From Macrophomina tecta (lineage: Eukaryota > Ascomycota > Dothideomycetes > Botryosphaeriales > Botryosphaeriaceae), in NCBI GenBank assembly GCA_024180945.1, contig JAKSGN010000043.1:2728001-2792000 (forward strand): a stretch of 64,000 nucleotides of DNA. Direction: 5' to 3'. The notes beneath the pieces were generated by a model. That model made no database searches. It saw nothing but the letters and a program-made list of their open reading frames with translations, and was not told the DNA's origin. Position numbers and translations under genes: made by a program. Positions 21,214 through 33,000 of the stretch are shown piece by piece. Each line of letters starts with the position of its first letter. The stretch's first letter is position 1.

Positions 21214-24210
21214 ATGGCTATGCGTACGTGGTCCTGAGCTCCCCCGTGCTGCTCCTACCCCCTGCAACCAGCTGCCCGCCTCTCCTTGAACAGCCCGGGC
21301 TAACTATGGTCTCTTTGCACAGAGCTTGACATGTCTAATGGTATGTCCGACCTCGTCTTTCCTCGCCGACTGCCCGTCCCCCAGCTGCGTCCCGCTGACC
21401 TCGCTGCACAGCCCAGGTGATGAAGGATGAGTCCGGACGTCCCTTCATCATCGTCAGAGAGTGCGTAATACAACTGGAACGGATGGAAGAGCTGCCATTA
21501 ACAGATATGCAGTCAGGGCAAGAAGCAAAGAGTCCACGGCACCGATGCCGTCAAGCAACACATCCTCGCCGCCAGGACTGTCGCCAACATCGTAAAGACC
21601 TCGCTGGTATGGTACACCGTAGCGGCGCATCCGGGCGGAGGAGCTGATGACAGTGGCTAGGGTCCGAGAGGTCTGGACAAGATTCTGATTTCCCCTGATG
21701 GCGACATTACCGTGACCAACGACGGTGCCACTATCCTGGGCCAAATGGAAATCAGCAACCATGTCGCCAAGCTTTTGGTCGAGCTTTCCCAGTCGCAGGA
21801 TGATGAGATAGGAGACGGTACCACCGGCGTCGTCGTCCTGGCCGGCGCCCTGCTCGAGCAGGCCGCCGACCTGATTGACAAGGGGATCCACCCCATCAGG
21901 ATAGCCGACGGTTACGATGCTGCCTGCGAGGTTGCAGTGGCAGAACTCGACAAGATCAGTGACGAGATCCCCTTCACCAAGGACGATACCGAGAACCTCT
22001 TTAAGGTTGCCAAGACGAGCTTGGGCAGCAAAATCGTCTCGAAGGCTCATGACCACTTTGCTCAAATGGCTGTCGACGCTGTTTTGTCCGTTGCCGACCT
22101 GGAGCGCAAGGATGTGGATTTCGAGCTCATCAAGGTGGACACCAAGGTCGGAAGCTCCCTCGAGGACTCGCTTCTCGTTAAGGGCGTCATTATCGACAAG
22201 GACTTCTCCCACCCGCAAATGCCATCGGAGGTTCGCGATGCCAAGATCGCCATTCTTACCTGCGCCTTCGAGCCCCCGAAGCCCAAGACCAAGCACAAGC
22301 TGGACATTACCAATGTCGAGGAGTTCAAGCGCCTGCAGCAATATGAGTCCGAAAAGTTCAACGAGATGATTGCTCAGATCAAGGACACTGGCGCCAATGT
22401 CGCCATCTGCCAGTGGGGGTTTGATGACGAGGCAAACCACCTGCTGCTGACCAACAACCTGCCCGCCGTCAGGTGGGTTGGCGGTCCCGAGATTGAGCTC
22501 ATCGCTATCGCTACAAACGGAAGAATAGTGCCCAGATTCGAGGATCTCAGTGCGGAGAAGCTTGGTACTGCCGGCATAGTGAGGGAGATGACTTTCGGCA
22601 CCACGAGGGACAAGATGCTCGTGATCGAAGAGTGTGCCAACACTAGGGCTGTCACTGCTTTCCTGAGAGGCAGTAACAAGATGGTGCGTGACCAATCATC
22701 CCTTGTCCGGTCGTCGTGGGGTTTCCACAAGACGCGATATTGACAGAGGTCTAGATCATCGATGAGGCCAAGAGATCGCTCCACGACGCTCTCTGTGTGG
22801 TTCGCAACCTTGTTAGGGATAACCGCGTTGTGTACGGCGGTGGAGCTGCTGAGATTGCTTGCTCTTTGGCTGTTGAGGATGCAGCCGTCAAGGTACGTCT
22901 TACGCCGGGTCAACCTTGCGCGCACTCAACAATTATCGTGGGCTGACGCCGCTATCAGAGCCCTGGTCTCGAGCAGTACGCCATGCGCGCTTTCGCCGAC
23001 GCGCTTGATGCTGTTCCGATGGCCCTTGCCGAGAACTCCGGCCTGAGCCCCATTGAAACCCTTGCATCCATCAAATCAAGACAGGTCAAGGAGAAGAACA
23101 CGCGGTTGGGTGTTGACTGCATGCAAACAGGCACCAACGGTAAGTTTTCTTTTGCTTCATCACATCCCGCGTCATGGCCTTGCACACAGGCCAGTTGCGC
23201 GCTCCCTGTTCGCAATCTGCAGCCACAGTGCCAGCTTTTACCGACAATGCATATGGCTGCGGTTGCGCAATGAACGTTGCACATCCCGGGCGCACAGAAT
23301 CGAGATACTAGTCGCATGTGCAGCGGCTCGTACCTTCTTCCGTTCCCCCAATTCACCACCACTAACTTCCCGCTCTGTATCACTCGTCACTTCGGCCGTC
23401 ACACTCCAAACGAACGGAGTTGCGAGTTGCAGCAAGGACTGACTCCTAATGTGATAGACATGCGCGAGCACTTTGTTATCGACCCCCTCATCTCCAAGAG
23501 GCAACAACTCCTGCTTGCGACGCAGCTGTGCCGGATGGTCTTGAAGGTATGTCTGCAGATTTCTTTGGTCGCCTCACAATTTCCCGGACCCCTTTCACAT
23601 GCATGTAGCCCTCTTTCCCCAGTCACATTATTTTTGGAGGCCCAACGGTGGTGGTGGTGTATAATCACTCTCTGGCTGCAGTGCATGTGCGCCATCCCGA
23701 CGTTCCCCTACGCCACGGTTACACGGCATGGCATCTGGCCAGTTCAAACCGGACGCGAATCGCCCCGACCCCGGGCTTTGCACTGCAGCCTTGGGTGTCA
23801 CAAATAACGCCTTTCCCCCATGACGACTTTTCCCTGCCCTCCAACCTTCTCCAACTGTTTAGCCACGTCGTCCGGAGTCCCCCTGCCTCTCGCTTCTCGC
23901 CGCGCCACCCCTGACCTCCGATCTGGCTGGTGTTTGAGCAACGGTTGGTTGTCGCTGGCCAGTGAGGACGTGTCGCTCGCATCTTCCCCGGTTCCCCGTC
24001 CGTGCCGCTGCGCATCACCCACACTTCCACACATTCCAAACAGGGATTCCGCCCAGGTTCCTAGCCCATCGGGGTCTGGGTTGTTAACCCGATTCGCGAG
24101 CGCCTCTTCACCGCTTATCTGAAAGAGTGTCTTGGCTAATGCGTTCGCTTCTTCCTCTGCGACAGGTCAACAATGTCATCATTGCTGGAAGCGACGAGAA
24201 CGACTTCTGA
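21214..24210 (+). CDS. cct5: Chaperonin CCT/TRiC subunit epsilon
   Basis: One of the eight subunits of the cytosolic TRiC ring that folds actin, tubulin and other proteins with ATP. Nine exons: 21214..21223, 21323..21340, 21412..21460, 21513..21606, 21661..22683, 22755..22892, 22959..23139, 23458..23546, 24166..24210; 548 residues, the normal length. The ATP-site motifs [18 protein letters not shown] and GDGTTG are intact. The start uses a 10-nt first exon (ATG GCT ATG C) and an 18-nt second exon, giving MAMQLDMSNAQV; a later ATG at 21331 is a less likely alternative that would drop six residues. The first six introns are 52-99 nt, but introns 7 and 8 are 318 and 619 nt, holding no recognised RNA gene. 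It is divergent from HP1. Confidence 0.95.
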
Positions 24211-27200
24211 TGTGATGGATGTCCTCTGGGTTCATGCGCGTAGAGATGGAAGAAAAGGAAATAAGGCATCAGCAATGAGGAAACCCAAGGGGTGATAAAC
24301 CCCCTGGTTTTTGGATGAGGTTGGCTGAACATTGCGGAGAGATGAGTCAACCCGCCGGAGCCGTGTGCATGATGATGATGCAGACTGCCTCTTGTTACTG
24401 CAACCAAGAAAACGAAATTGTCCGGCGGGCGCTGGAGAAAGACATTCGGGTGCTGTGAGTAATGTAGTGGTAGGCACATAAGACAACGCGATTAAAAGCA
24501 TACGGAGATTTCCTCGATTCAGTCTCATACACTGTTGCGGGCTTGTCCCTTGCTCTGCGTCTGCTTCACACTGCGACGACGCCATCGTGCAAGCTTCTGG
24601 AAAACAAGTGCCTTTTCCGTCGGTGTGGGATACTGGTCGCTCGACTGTCGAAGCGCTGCGAGGTATGTTTTACAGCATTGGTAAGGAGAGCGAATTTGCA
24701 ATTGCCACACAAAATGGAACTCGTAAAGGTAATTCGAAACCCCATCCATTGGCTTTTGCGCAAGTGTGAGAGCCTCGCAGAATCGGATTCTTGCGTCTGG
24801 TTATTCCATGTAACTGTATGCATGTTCATGCGGTGCAGACTCCAGAAACCTTACCACCCGCATCGCATCGCATCTTGCAGCGTAACGTGGTGAAAGGAAA
24901 AGAAAAGGAGAACAAAGAGATGGGGTTTGGCATGTGATGGGATGGGAAGTTGATGTAACTTGCCAACCCCGCTGCTTCCTCCAGTTGTTTTGCGAGTTGG
25001 CGTTTCTTTTCTGTTGCTTCTCCAGGAACTGTGCGCGCGCGGTGCGCCGTGTTGCTACCGCTCCTACTACGACTATTGCTGCTGTTGATGTTGCATCTTG
25101 ATGTCGTGGAGGTCTTGCGTTCCGACATGATTGGGTGCAAGGGATGAATAAGGTGAGGAAGGGGAGCGGGGGTCGTGCCACGGGACTGGAGGGGAGTGTT
25201 TTCCTTGCTTTGGGTGTGTGTGTGTGTGTGTCACACGTTGGCAGCGCGCGGGGGAGAGGACGGTGGGAGAGGCATTGTTGGTGACTCGGGCAATTCTGAC
25301 TCTCCCACGGTCCCTTGGGGGTTATCGGCGAAATTTCCGTCTCGAAGAGGGATGGAATCGATGGGGTACACACTCGTAGGGAGGGAGGCGGTGGTGTCGA
25401 AGATCGAGCAGGAGCTCCGAATGTGCGTGTGACTCGCTATTCGTTCGAGAATGTTCGCCACCCGCCTCCCGGGGACAGTTGGGATCTGCGCAAAGAGAGA
25501 GAGCTTGGGCAGCTGGACCCTCCGTTCTGTGCCTTGTAGAGGTACGCGTTCATTTCCTTGCAGAACATAGAGCACTGTTGGAGAGTCAGCTGCGCGCCGG
25601 CGTTGAAGGTGGTTTACTCTATGCTGCTGTATGATATTCTAAAACGACCAATGAATGGCTTCGAGACAGCAGTAGAGTTGCCGCCTCCCGGATCTAGCAA
25701 ACGCTTTCCATTTCGAGTAATTTGAGACGCGGCTCAGGGCCACCGCGTCATGGGCGGCGACGTTGAAGACTCTCAACCGTGGACTCCCCCAATCTCACTC
25801 AAATATGGAGCTATTGAAACAAATTCTCCCAGTCATGCGGACACATGTCCTATGCAGAGCGTGAAGACTGATCCACCACATCTCCATTACGACGTCATAG
25901 GCGTTAAGGCCACCCCTCGTGCCCTCCACGTAGAACTTCATGATGAGAAAATTCATTCATTGTTGCTCCATACTCGTCGTCATTCGAGTCGCGGGGCAGG
26001 AGATGCTCATCAGTTGCAGGCAACGAAAGAGGTACTCTTCCCTGCCCTCATTCTCACGGCGCCACATCCCGCCTCGCCCAAGATGACGAGGCTGCCCTTC
26101 CAATTCCCCGCGATGCCCTGATTTCTTGCTCCGCCTTTCCCCCGGACGGCTGAGCCGACGAAGATCCGACCCGCTCGACCCTTAAGAGTTCCAAATGACA
26201 GTCGTTAGCGCGAGAGATCCCCCAGATACGACAGGCAAGAGCGAGAGGGTACGAGCATCAGAGCGTCGACGGAGGTAGCCACGCGGTGGTGGCGTCAATT
26301 GACGACGAGGCCTCCCACTCTCCGTCTCGTCTTCCCCCAACCCCGGATCATGGCCGCCGCCCGCCGAGCAATGATTGCCGCTCGAAACTGGAAAAACGCG
26401 GCGACGCCCTCTCCATCGCCCCTCGGCTGTGCGAGTAATGTAGCTTGTGTAGACGCTCACCTTGATGCCCGGATGCCACAGCATTGAAGCGAAGAGGGGT
26501 TCACTTCACGAATGCCCGTTGATCTCGTCCCAACTGGTCGCCAATGGTATTTTCTCTATACAGCATCCCGCGAACTAGCATACCCACCAGCTATCAAAGG
26601 CTACGTGAGGACCCTCCCCACGGGGGCACCCAAGGTACGTGCCATTGTCGAACCCGGGCGCATATCGTGACCAATTGCACCCGACGATCCAATAGTCTAG
26701 GCCCTCTTTTCGCCGCAACAGACCAGCCCTACTCGAAGCTATCGCCCCTGCGTAAAAGACAACGCATGGCGCCCGAACGAAGGTGTTGGCGTGCGGGAGG
26801 AGGACATCACGCTGCTCCCTCCACCTACGTCATGGCCGAGCGTCTCCCCCACGACCGCCCCTCTCGCTTCCCCTGGTCGAGCGTTAGCAAGCCTCATCAG
26901 CCTCCAGCCTTTTTCCCGCTCCGCCGACCCTCCGCCGCCAAAACTGAGACCCACGAGAGAAGTCACGCAACAGACCAGGGGCGCGACAGCGGTACCAGGC
27001 CGGCAGGACCGAGGCAGTCGAGAGCACTGCAGCGGTGCCGGCGATCCGTCCGATCAGAGACAATCAAGCATAGTAGCTAAGACACACTCCGAAGATACAC
27101 TGCCACCATCGCGACGACGCTCTGCTCTCTCTCTCTCCCGCGCCTTTCTCACCCTCCATCGGCCGATGCAGAGGCACATATCGCGGACGGCGTGAAGCAA

Positions 27201-27308
27201 GGACACCACCTCCCACCACGCAGGGGGTGGGGGCGGCAACGTAGCAGCGGTGTCGCAGCGCTCCGGTACGCCCGCATCTGCTACAATACCACCTCTCCAA
27301 TCTCGACA

Positions 27309-27329
27309 TCTCTCTCTCTCTCTCTCTCT
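27309..27329. repeat. (TC)n microsatellite
   Basis: About ten uninterrupted TC units within a longer CT-rich region. Confidence 0.9.
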
Positions 27330-28425
27330 GCTCCGCTCTCCCTGCGGACAGCGGACAGTTACGTAGCTACGTCGCATTTGGCCTCATCGCATCGGCACAA
27401 GAGTCAGACGCCGGAGCCAGCTTCAGATCAGTCGGCCGGCACGCCCGCGCTTTGGTTTACCCTATCTCCCTATCTACGGGCCCCCCTTCCGTGCTTTGCT
27501 GTTCGATCTGTGCCCTCGCTCGCTCGCTCGCTCGCCCTGTTGTCTCCCTTCACTCACACCGCGCGGCGGGCGGTGCGGATATGTCGAGGTGGAAGAGAGC
27601 ACACGCACGGATGGTCGGCCACGTTGTAGCGGCGTTCGTGCGTGCGTGCGCGGCGTCTTGTGTGTCTGTGTGTCGCCGCGTTTTTCCACGCCCAACAGTC
27701 GGGCCTTCTCGACTTCCCCTCTCTCTGGTATTGCTCCGCCCCTCTCGGGAGGAGGGGGGGGGGGGCAGCCAGTGTGTTCTTTCCTTGCCCTTTCGCCCCT
27801 TCTCTTTCCGAGCATCGCGGCGGGTTCCGGTGGCCGACAAGAGTGGGTTTGTGCGCGTTGGAGAGGGGGAGGGGCAGGGCAGTCAAGAAAGCACGTACCG
27901 CGGTTGTTTTTGCTGCGCACTCGGAGCCTGGTGACATGCTGGATGTGGATTGCTCTCGGTGGTCCCTTGGATGATCAAGGCTCTAGACGAGGCAGTGTGA
28001 TGCGGCGACAACTCAGGGTAAACTGGGCAAAGCGAAAAGTGGAAGGGGAGCTGCAGCTCTGACGTCGAATTGCGACATCAACATGCCTCTTTCATCAACG
28101 GCACAGCGCTCGCCGCCCCGCCCTAGTGCCCTCTTCGTTCCGCGCTCCCCGGCAGGAACGTGTCGTGAGAATGGGCACTTTGTGCAGAGACATGGCCTGG
28201 GAAGCTCCCAATTTGTCCCGCGACGGGTGAACTATCTGCCCGTGCATCTTCAATCTCACTGACCACTGCCTCCGTGCCTCTAATGGCAATTGATGCAAAG
28301 GAAAAATTTCTTTGCACGGAGTGCTCCGTTTCTTCCCGCAGCCCCACGGACGGCCCAGGGCTCCGAGAGCCCCCAAAGGAAATCATGATCAACGAGAACG
28401 AGAAAGGAAGCCAAGCCTCAGAAGC

Positions 28426-28459
28426 GAGAGAGAGAGAGAGAGTGTGTGTGTGTGTGTGA
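28426..28459. repeat. Compound (GA)n(TG)n microsatellite
   Basis: A GA run of about eight units passes directly into a TG run of about eight units. Confidence 0.9.
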
Positions 28460-29671
28460 GGGAGTGAAAGGGCAGTCGCAAGTGGGTGCGGCCGCAGGTT
28501 GTGCGCTTCGGCTGGGGAAACCCAACATGTGCCCTCCTAATCAAACCTTTTCTCTCTCACGCTCACCCCCCCGAGTAGACGTTCCCACTCGGCCCGATCC
28601 GAACCAACGGTCTGGGTGAACGAAAAGCAATGGATCTGGCGATGCACCAACATCTTGAACAGGCGGTGATGATGATAAGCAACCTTCTCGAAGGTCCATG
28701 CGGTCGGTGCTTCTTCTGGCCTCAACGGCGTCATGCATGCAACAGAAGCACCTTAAACCCTTCTGTTAAGGCATGCCACCACCAGGCGAGAAGACAAATG
28801 CTGCGCGGGGTGGCAGCCGCTGAGCTTCATGCAAAACGGAGGCGACGGTTTCTCCCGTCAACGCCCTTCCATTGCACCACGTGGTGGGATCCCTAATCAA
28901 CGATCACCACTTCAGGCGCGCGGTCACGTACGCATGTACGTCCGGATAACCTTCTGAGCAAAAAAAAAAAAAGACGACGGCGCCCACCGCCAGAGCGGTG
29001 GTAACAATGAAGACAGAGCGAGAGGGAGAGAGGAACATCACCGCCCTTTCTGCCTATCGGTCAGGCCGCAGGCCGCCGTCATCGTTATTATCATCACCAC
29101 AATCACCATCACCGCGACGTTTCATGCTGCAAGGGCAATGGAAATCGGCGCACAGAGGCAGCCCTATCAACACGCCCGCATGTGTTGTTCCAAGGCACAA
29201 GAGCCAAAAATCCACTTTTACAAGACGCACAGAACAGTCGGCCATCCCCACAGCCCTCGATCTAGAACGCGCAATCCACTCTTATCCCACGAGCGCGCAG
29301 GAGCAGACCATGCGGATCAGCGATTCGAAACCCAAAATCAAGATGCACGCGCACACGGCCCAAGGAGAGTGAGCAAAAAATAAGAGCGCGTGTCGCAAGG
29401 CAGCAACGAGCCAAGTCCCTCGCACTAAATGCCTGCAGCCGATCATACGAACGACAGGGAAAAAAAAAGATGACAATAACCTCGCTTGTATTGTTCTTGC
29501 TGTCCGCCAAGCAACATAGGAAATGAGAGAGCGATGCCCGTGATTAAAGAGCGAAAGCCACGGACGGCCAGTGCAGTTCAGAAAACAAAAAAAAAAAGAA
29601 AAGGAAGAATGCACCGCTTGTCCCGACAACTTGGGGCTCCCACTCTACCCACCCCTTCGTACTCGGAACCA

Positions 29672-29684
29672 CCCCCCCCCCCCC
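29672..29684. repeat. Poly(C) tract
   Basis: Thirteen consecutive C residues on the plus strand, in the convergent gap. Confidence 0.9.
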
Positions 29685-30027
29685 GAATCTTAAAGAGAGT
29701 TTCCAGCCAAACGGCGTCCTTCCCGCAGTACAGACCCTCCAAAACACAAAGCAAGCATTTTCGGAACTCTCAGTCTGACGCATGTCCTATCACCACCATT
29801 CCCACCAACCACATCCTCTCCCACCAACCCTTCCCATAGAATACTCACCTCCTTTCCCTGCCCCTCGCCGTGTCTCCCGATGGAAATAACACACCCACAT
29901 CCGCGTAACGCATCGCCGATCGATTTCCTCTGGGTATGCCATCGCACCGGCTCCTGTATCATCTACGTGAAGGAAACGTACTGCTCGTCGTCGTCGGCAT
30001 AGCCGGCAACGCGGGCCGTGCTCGTCT

Positions 30028-33000
30028 CTACGACGACGGCTTGCCGCTGCTGTTGGTGCCCGGCTTACGTTTGTACTTTCGCGGATCTGTTGGCAAGAGA
30101 AAAAAAATTTGCGGTGAACGAGTCAGCCTCATCAACCACTCATGCCCTTTCTTTTCCTTCCTGCAAACGAGGTTCAATGCCCCCCTGAGAGCAGTGGCTG
30201 CGGCAACAGGAAAAGAGTGGGGAAATGTATCCGTGCATGCTTATTCCGCACCGGAACCGCAAATAGCACGACCGCGCAACCGCAGCCCCAAAATGCATGT
30301 GCAGCGAAGGACGGAAGTGCTATGAAACGGAAAAGAGAAGGGAAAGGAGAATGAAGGAAGGTAAAGCGAGCAAACGGGAGCAAAGGTAAAAGTGATCAAC
30401 GACAAGAGAGAATAAGGAAAAAAAAAAAAGAGTATACTCGGAAAAAAAAAAAATAGAAAGGGAAGCCCCCAAGGGCATTTTAGTGGTCAAATCATCAAAT
30501 CAACGCAAATATGACACAAAAAGTACGAAGAAAAAACTGGTTGCAGCGCGCACGCGAAATAGAGACACGGAAATTTGCAACGAGAAAACAAAAAACAGGT
30601 CGCAACACGAACATGTCTCTTTCTGCGCATATGGCAGCGAGAGAGCCGCGGCAAGGCCCCTGATACGTACGTGTGCTATGCGCAACAATGCTCTCCTTGC
30701 ACAAAGCGTACACACACGGACCACGAAGCGACAACACCACACACCACACGAACAGCAACCCGAAACACGGAAAGGTAAGAGAGGGCCTCCGCCGCCTCCG
30801 CCACCTCCGCCGCCCGCCGCCGCTTTTCCTCGCGAACAGATATCCCGACCGACACGCGGGGAAAGATGGAGTTATTCCTCCCCGGACCGGGGGTAACTGC
30901 GGGCGAGGACGTGCGTGCGTGCGTGCGTGCGAGCGAGAACCCCAGCTATTCCGCCATAATCTTATTCCAACACACACCGCACGGCAACAGCACGGCTGTG
31001 TGTGCGGGTGCGTATGGTGTGTGCTCGAAGCAGACAGTGGCAGTAGCTCTTTCTCCGGCGCTCTCTCTTCCCCCCTGACCCAGATCATCACCATTCGCCC
31101 GCTGCCGGCAATTGTTGTCTGAGTTGTTTTGCCGATTGCCGCGTCCTCCGGATCCGGCAATGTTCGGCTGGCCGGCAAACTGGCGAAAAGACCAACTCAG
31201 ACAAATCATCACCGACACTTCCACGCTCGGAAAACGAAAAAGGAGCGGGCGACTGGAGAGACAACGGGCAAGAAAAAAGGGGGCGAAGAGCAGAGTGAGA
31301 CGAGCACGGGTTGCAACTGCCGATTCGCTTGTGCCAGTGTGCCTCGTGGTTTGCCTTCCTCCCAGGGTGTTTATGCGCGCATGCGGCGCAGCAGTAAGGA
31401 AGAATAGCAAAAGACAAGAGGACAAAGGGCGACACGGCACGCGCCCCTTCTTCCTACAGCGGCAAAAAGGAGGAAAAGAGAAGACGGTAGGCGCAGCCGG
31501 CATCAAAAAAAATAAAGAAAACATTAGGGTCTATTGGCCGAGGCAGAAAGCAAAGAAAATGGTGGCGGTGTGGTGAACGAATAGCGAGGCCGCCCTCACC
31601 AACACGCGACCAACAAACAGCCGCCAGGCGTTGGAGGCCAAATAAAGAGACAGGAAAACAAATAGGCTAAAAACAAGCGACAACCAACACCAACAAAAGC
31701 CTGGCGATCAGCGTTACGCTGATGAGGGGTAGAGCAAAAAAAAAAAAAAGGTAAGCGAGAGCAATAGAGCAAAATTGAAATAAATCTCGCCATCACACCA
31801 CCAATTGACAGAAAAGCAAGAAAAAGCCACGACAAAAGAACGTGAAAACTCAAATCAGGAACAACGACCACAGAAGCACAACGGTCTAGAACGCAAACAA
31901 TACGAGCGACTGGCTCTTCCGATGGACGTAAGAAAATACTGCAAACGTACCTTTCCTCGACATCTTAACGCGGTCACGCGTACCTGCATTAAATTCAAAA
32001 ACACGCACGCCTAACGTCAGCCCATGAACAGGCCAAAAAAAAAAAAAAAGGTTTCGATCGACGGCATCATCATGACTAAAGCATGTGAACAAAGGCAATG
32101 CGTGCGTCCGTGTGCTGTCATCTAGAAAAGAACAACTGGACAAACAGCGGCGGTGTTGCGGCGCCGAGTAGCTTGCGGCGCGCCGGACGGAGCAGCGGAG
32201 TATTGGGGCAATCAATTTCTGCGAAAAATCCCCGTTTCTCCCCCTCCCCTCCCCCATCTCTCCGTTGGGGGATGCGGTGCGGCGCACGGAGGATCGGGGA
32301 GACTTTTTGTGTTGTGTTGTGGTGCGGTGGTGTCACGCGGCCCGACATGAAACGCGTAGCAGAAACCGAAAGGCAATAATATCGCCGCGGCCGGATTCTC
32401 TTCTGAAGGCCGTCGTGCTGGGTAAAACCAGATTGCGAACGACTATTGGCCGGGCGGGAGGACAACCGACCAACAACATCCAAGATCAATGGCCCCACCC
32501 AATCGGAGCGGCGGCGCCCGCGTCCCAGTCCAGCGAAGGAAGGAAGGAAGGCCAACCTAAAAAGAATGCTAGCCAGCCAGCGATGGCGGGCGGACATACG
32601 GGCACAAGAGAGAAGTGCGCGCATGACTTCGAAGAGATTATGAGCCGGCAATCCTCAGAACAGTGGTTATCCCAATTGACTTGCTGGTCCGCCTTGCGAC
32701 CGCTCCGATCGTGCCGCTGCAGCACGCAGGGGGAGTCCCTCTCAATGCTGTCTCTGAAGGCCGTGCGCTCTGCAAGGTGTAAGCACTTGTGAGGCTTTTC
32801 GAGGCGCGCAGTCCCGTGGGTACATGGGCAGCCAGTCAGCCCGCCAGCGCGCCAAGCCTGCGAAGGCAGCGGAAAGATTGAATGAATTGCCGACCGGCGA
32901 CCGACTGCGGAAACCTTGAAGATTCGCAAGGCTGCGTGCGCGCCAAGCAGGGAACCCGAGTTCCGCCGATGCGTGTCCCTCGGCGAGGATGTGCTCCAGG

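Larger units (their letters stand above)
24211..30027. other. 5.8-kb gap between convergent genes, no supported gene
   Basis: The stop of cct5 (+) and the stop of the CHY gene (-) face each other across 5.8 kb. All open frames are short, compositionally biased and without recognised domains. Contents seen: CT-rich plus-strand sequence at 26.7-27.8 kb, a (TC)n at 27309, a (GA)n/(TG)n at 28426, a C13 run at 29672, and A-rich runs at 28962, 29460 and 29587. A possible small basic gene on the minus strand (about 24531-25128) is described as a finding but not supported well enough to annotate. Confidence 0.5.

Noticed and set aside
21454..22695. 413-codon open frame on the minus strand, opposite cct5
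   Set aside because: It is the antisense of the cct5 exons and introns; the sense strand carries all chaperonin motifs.
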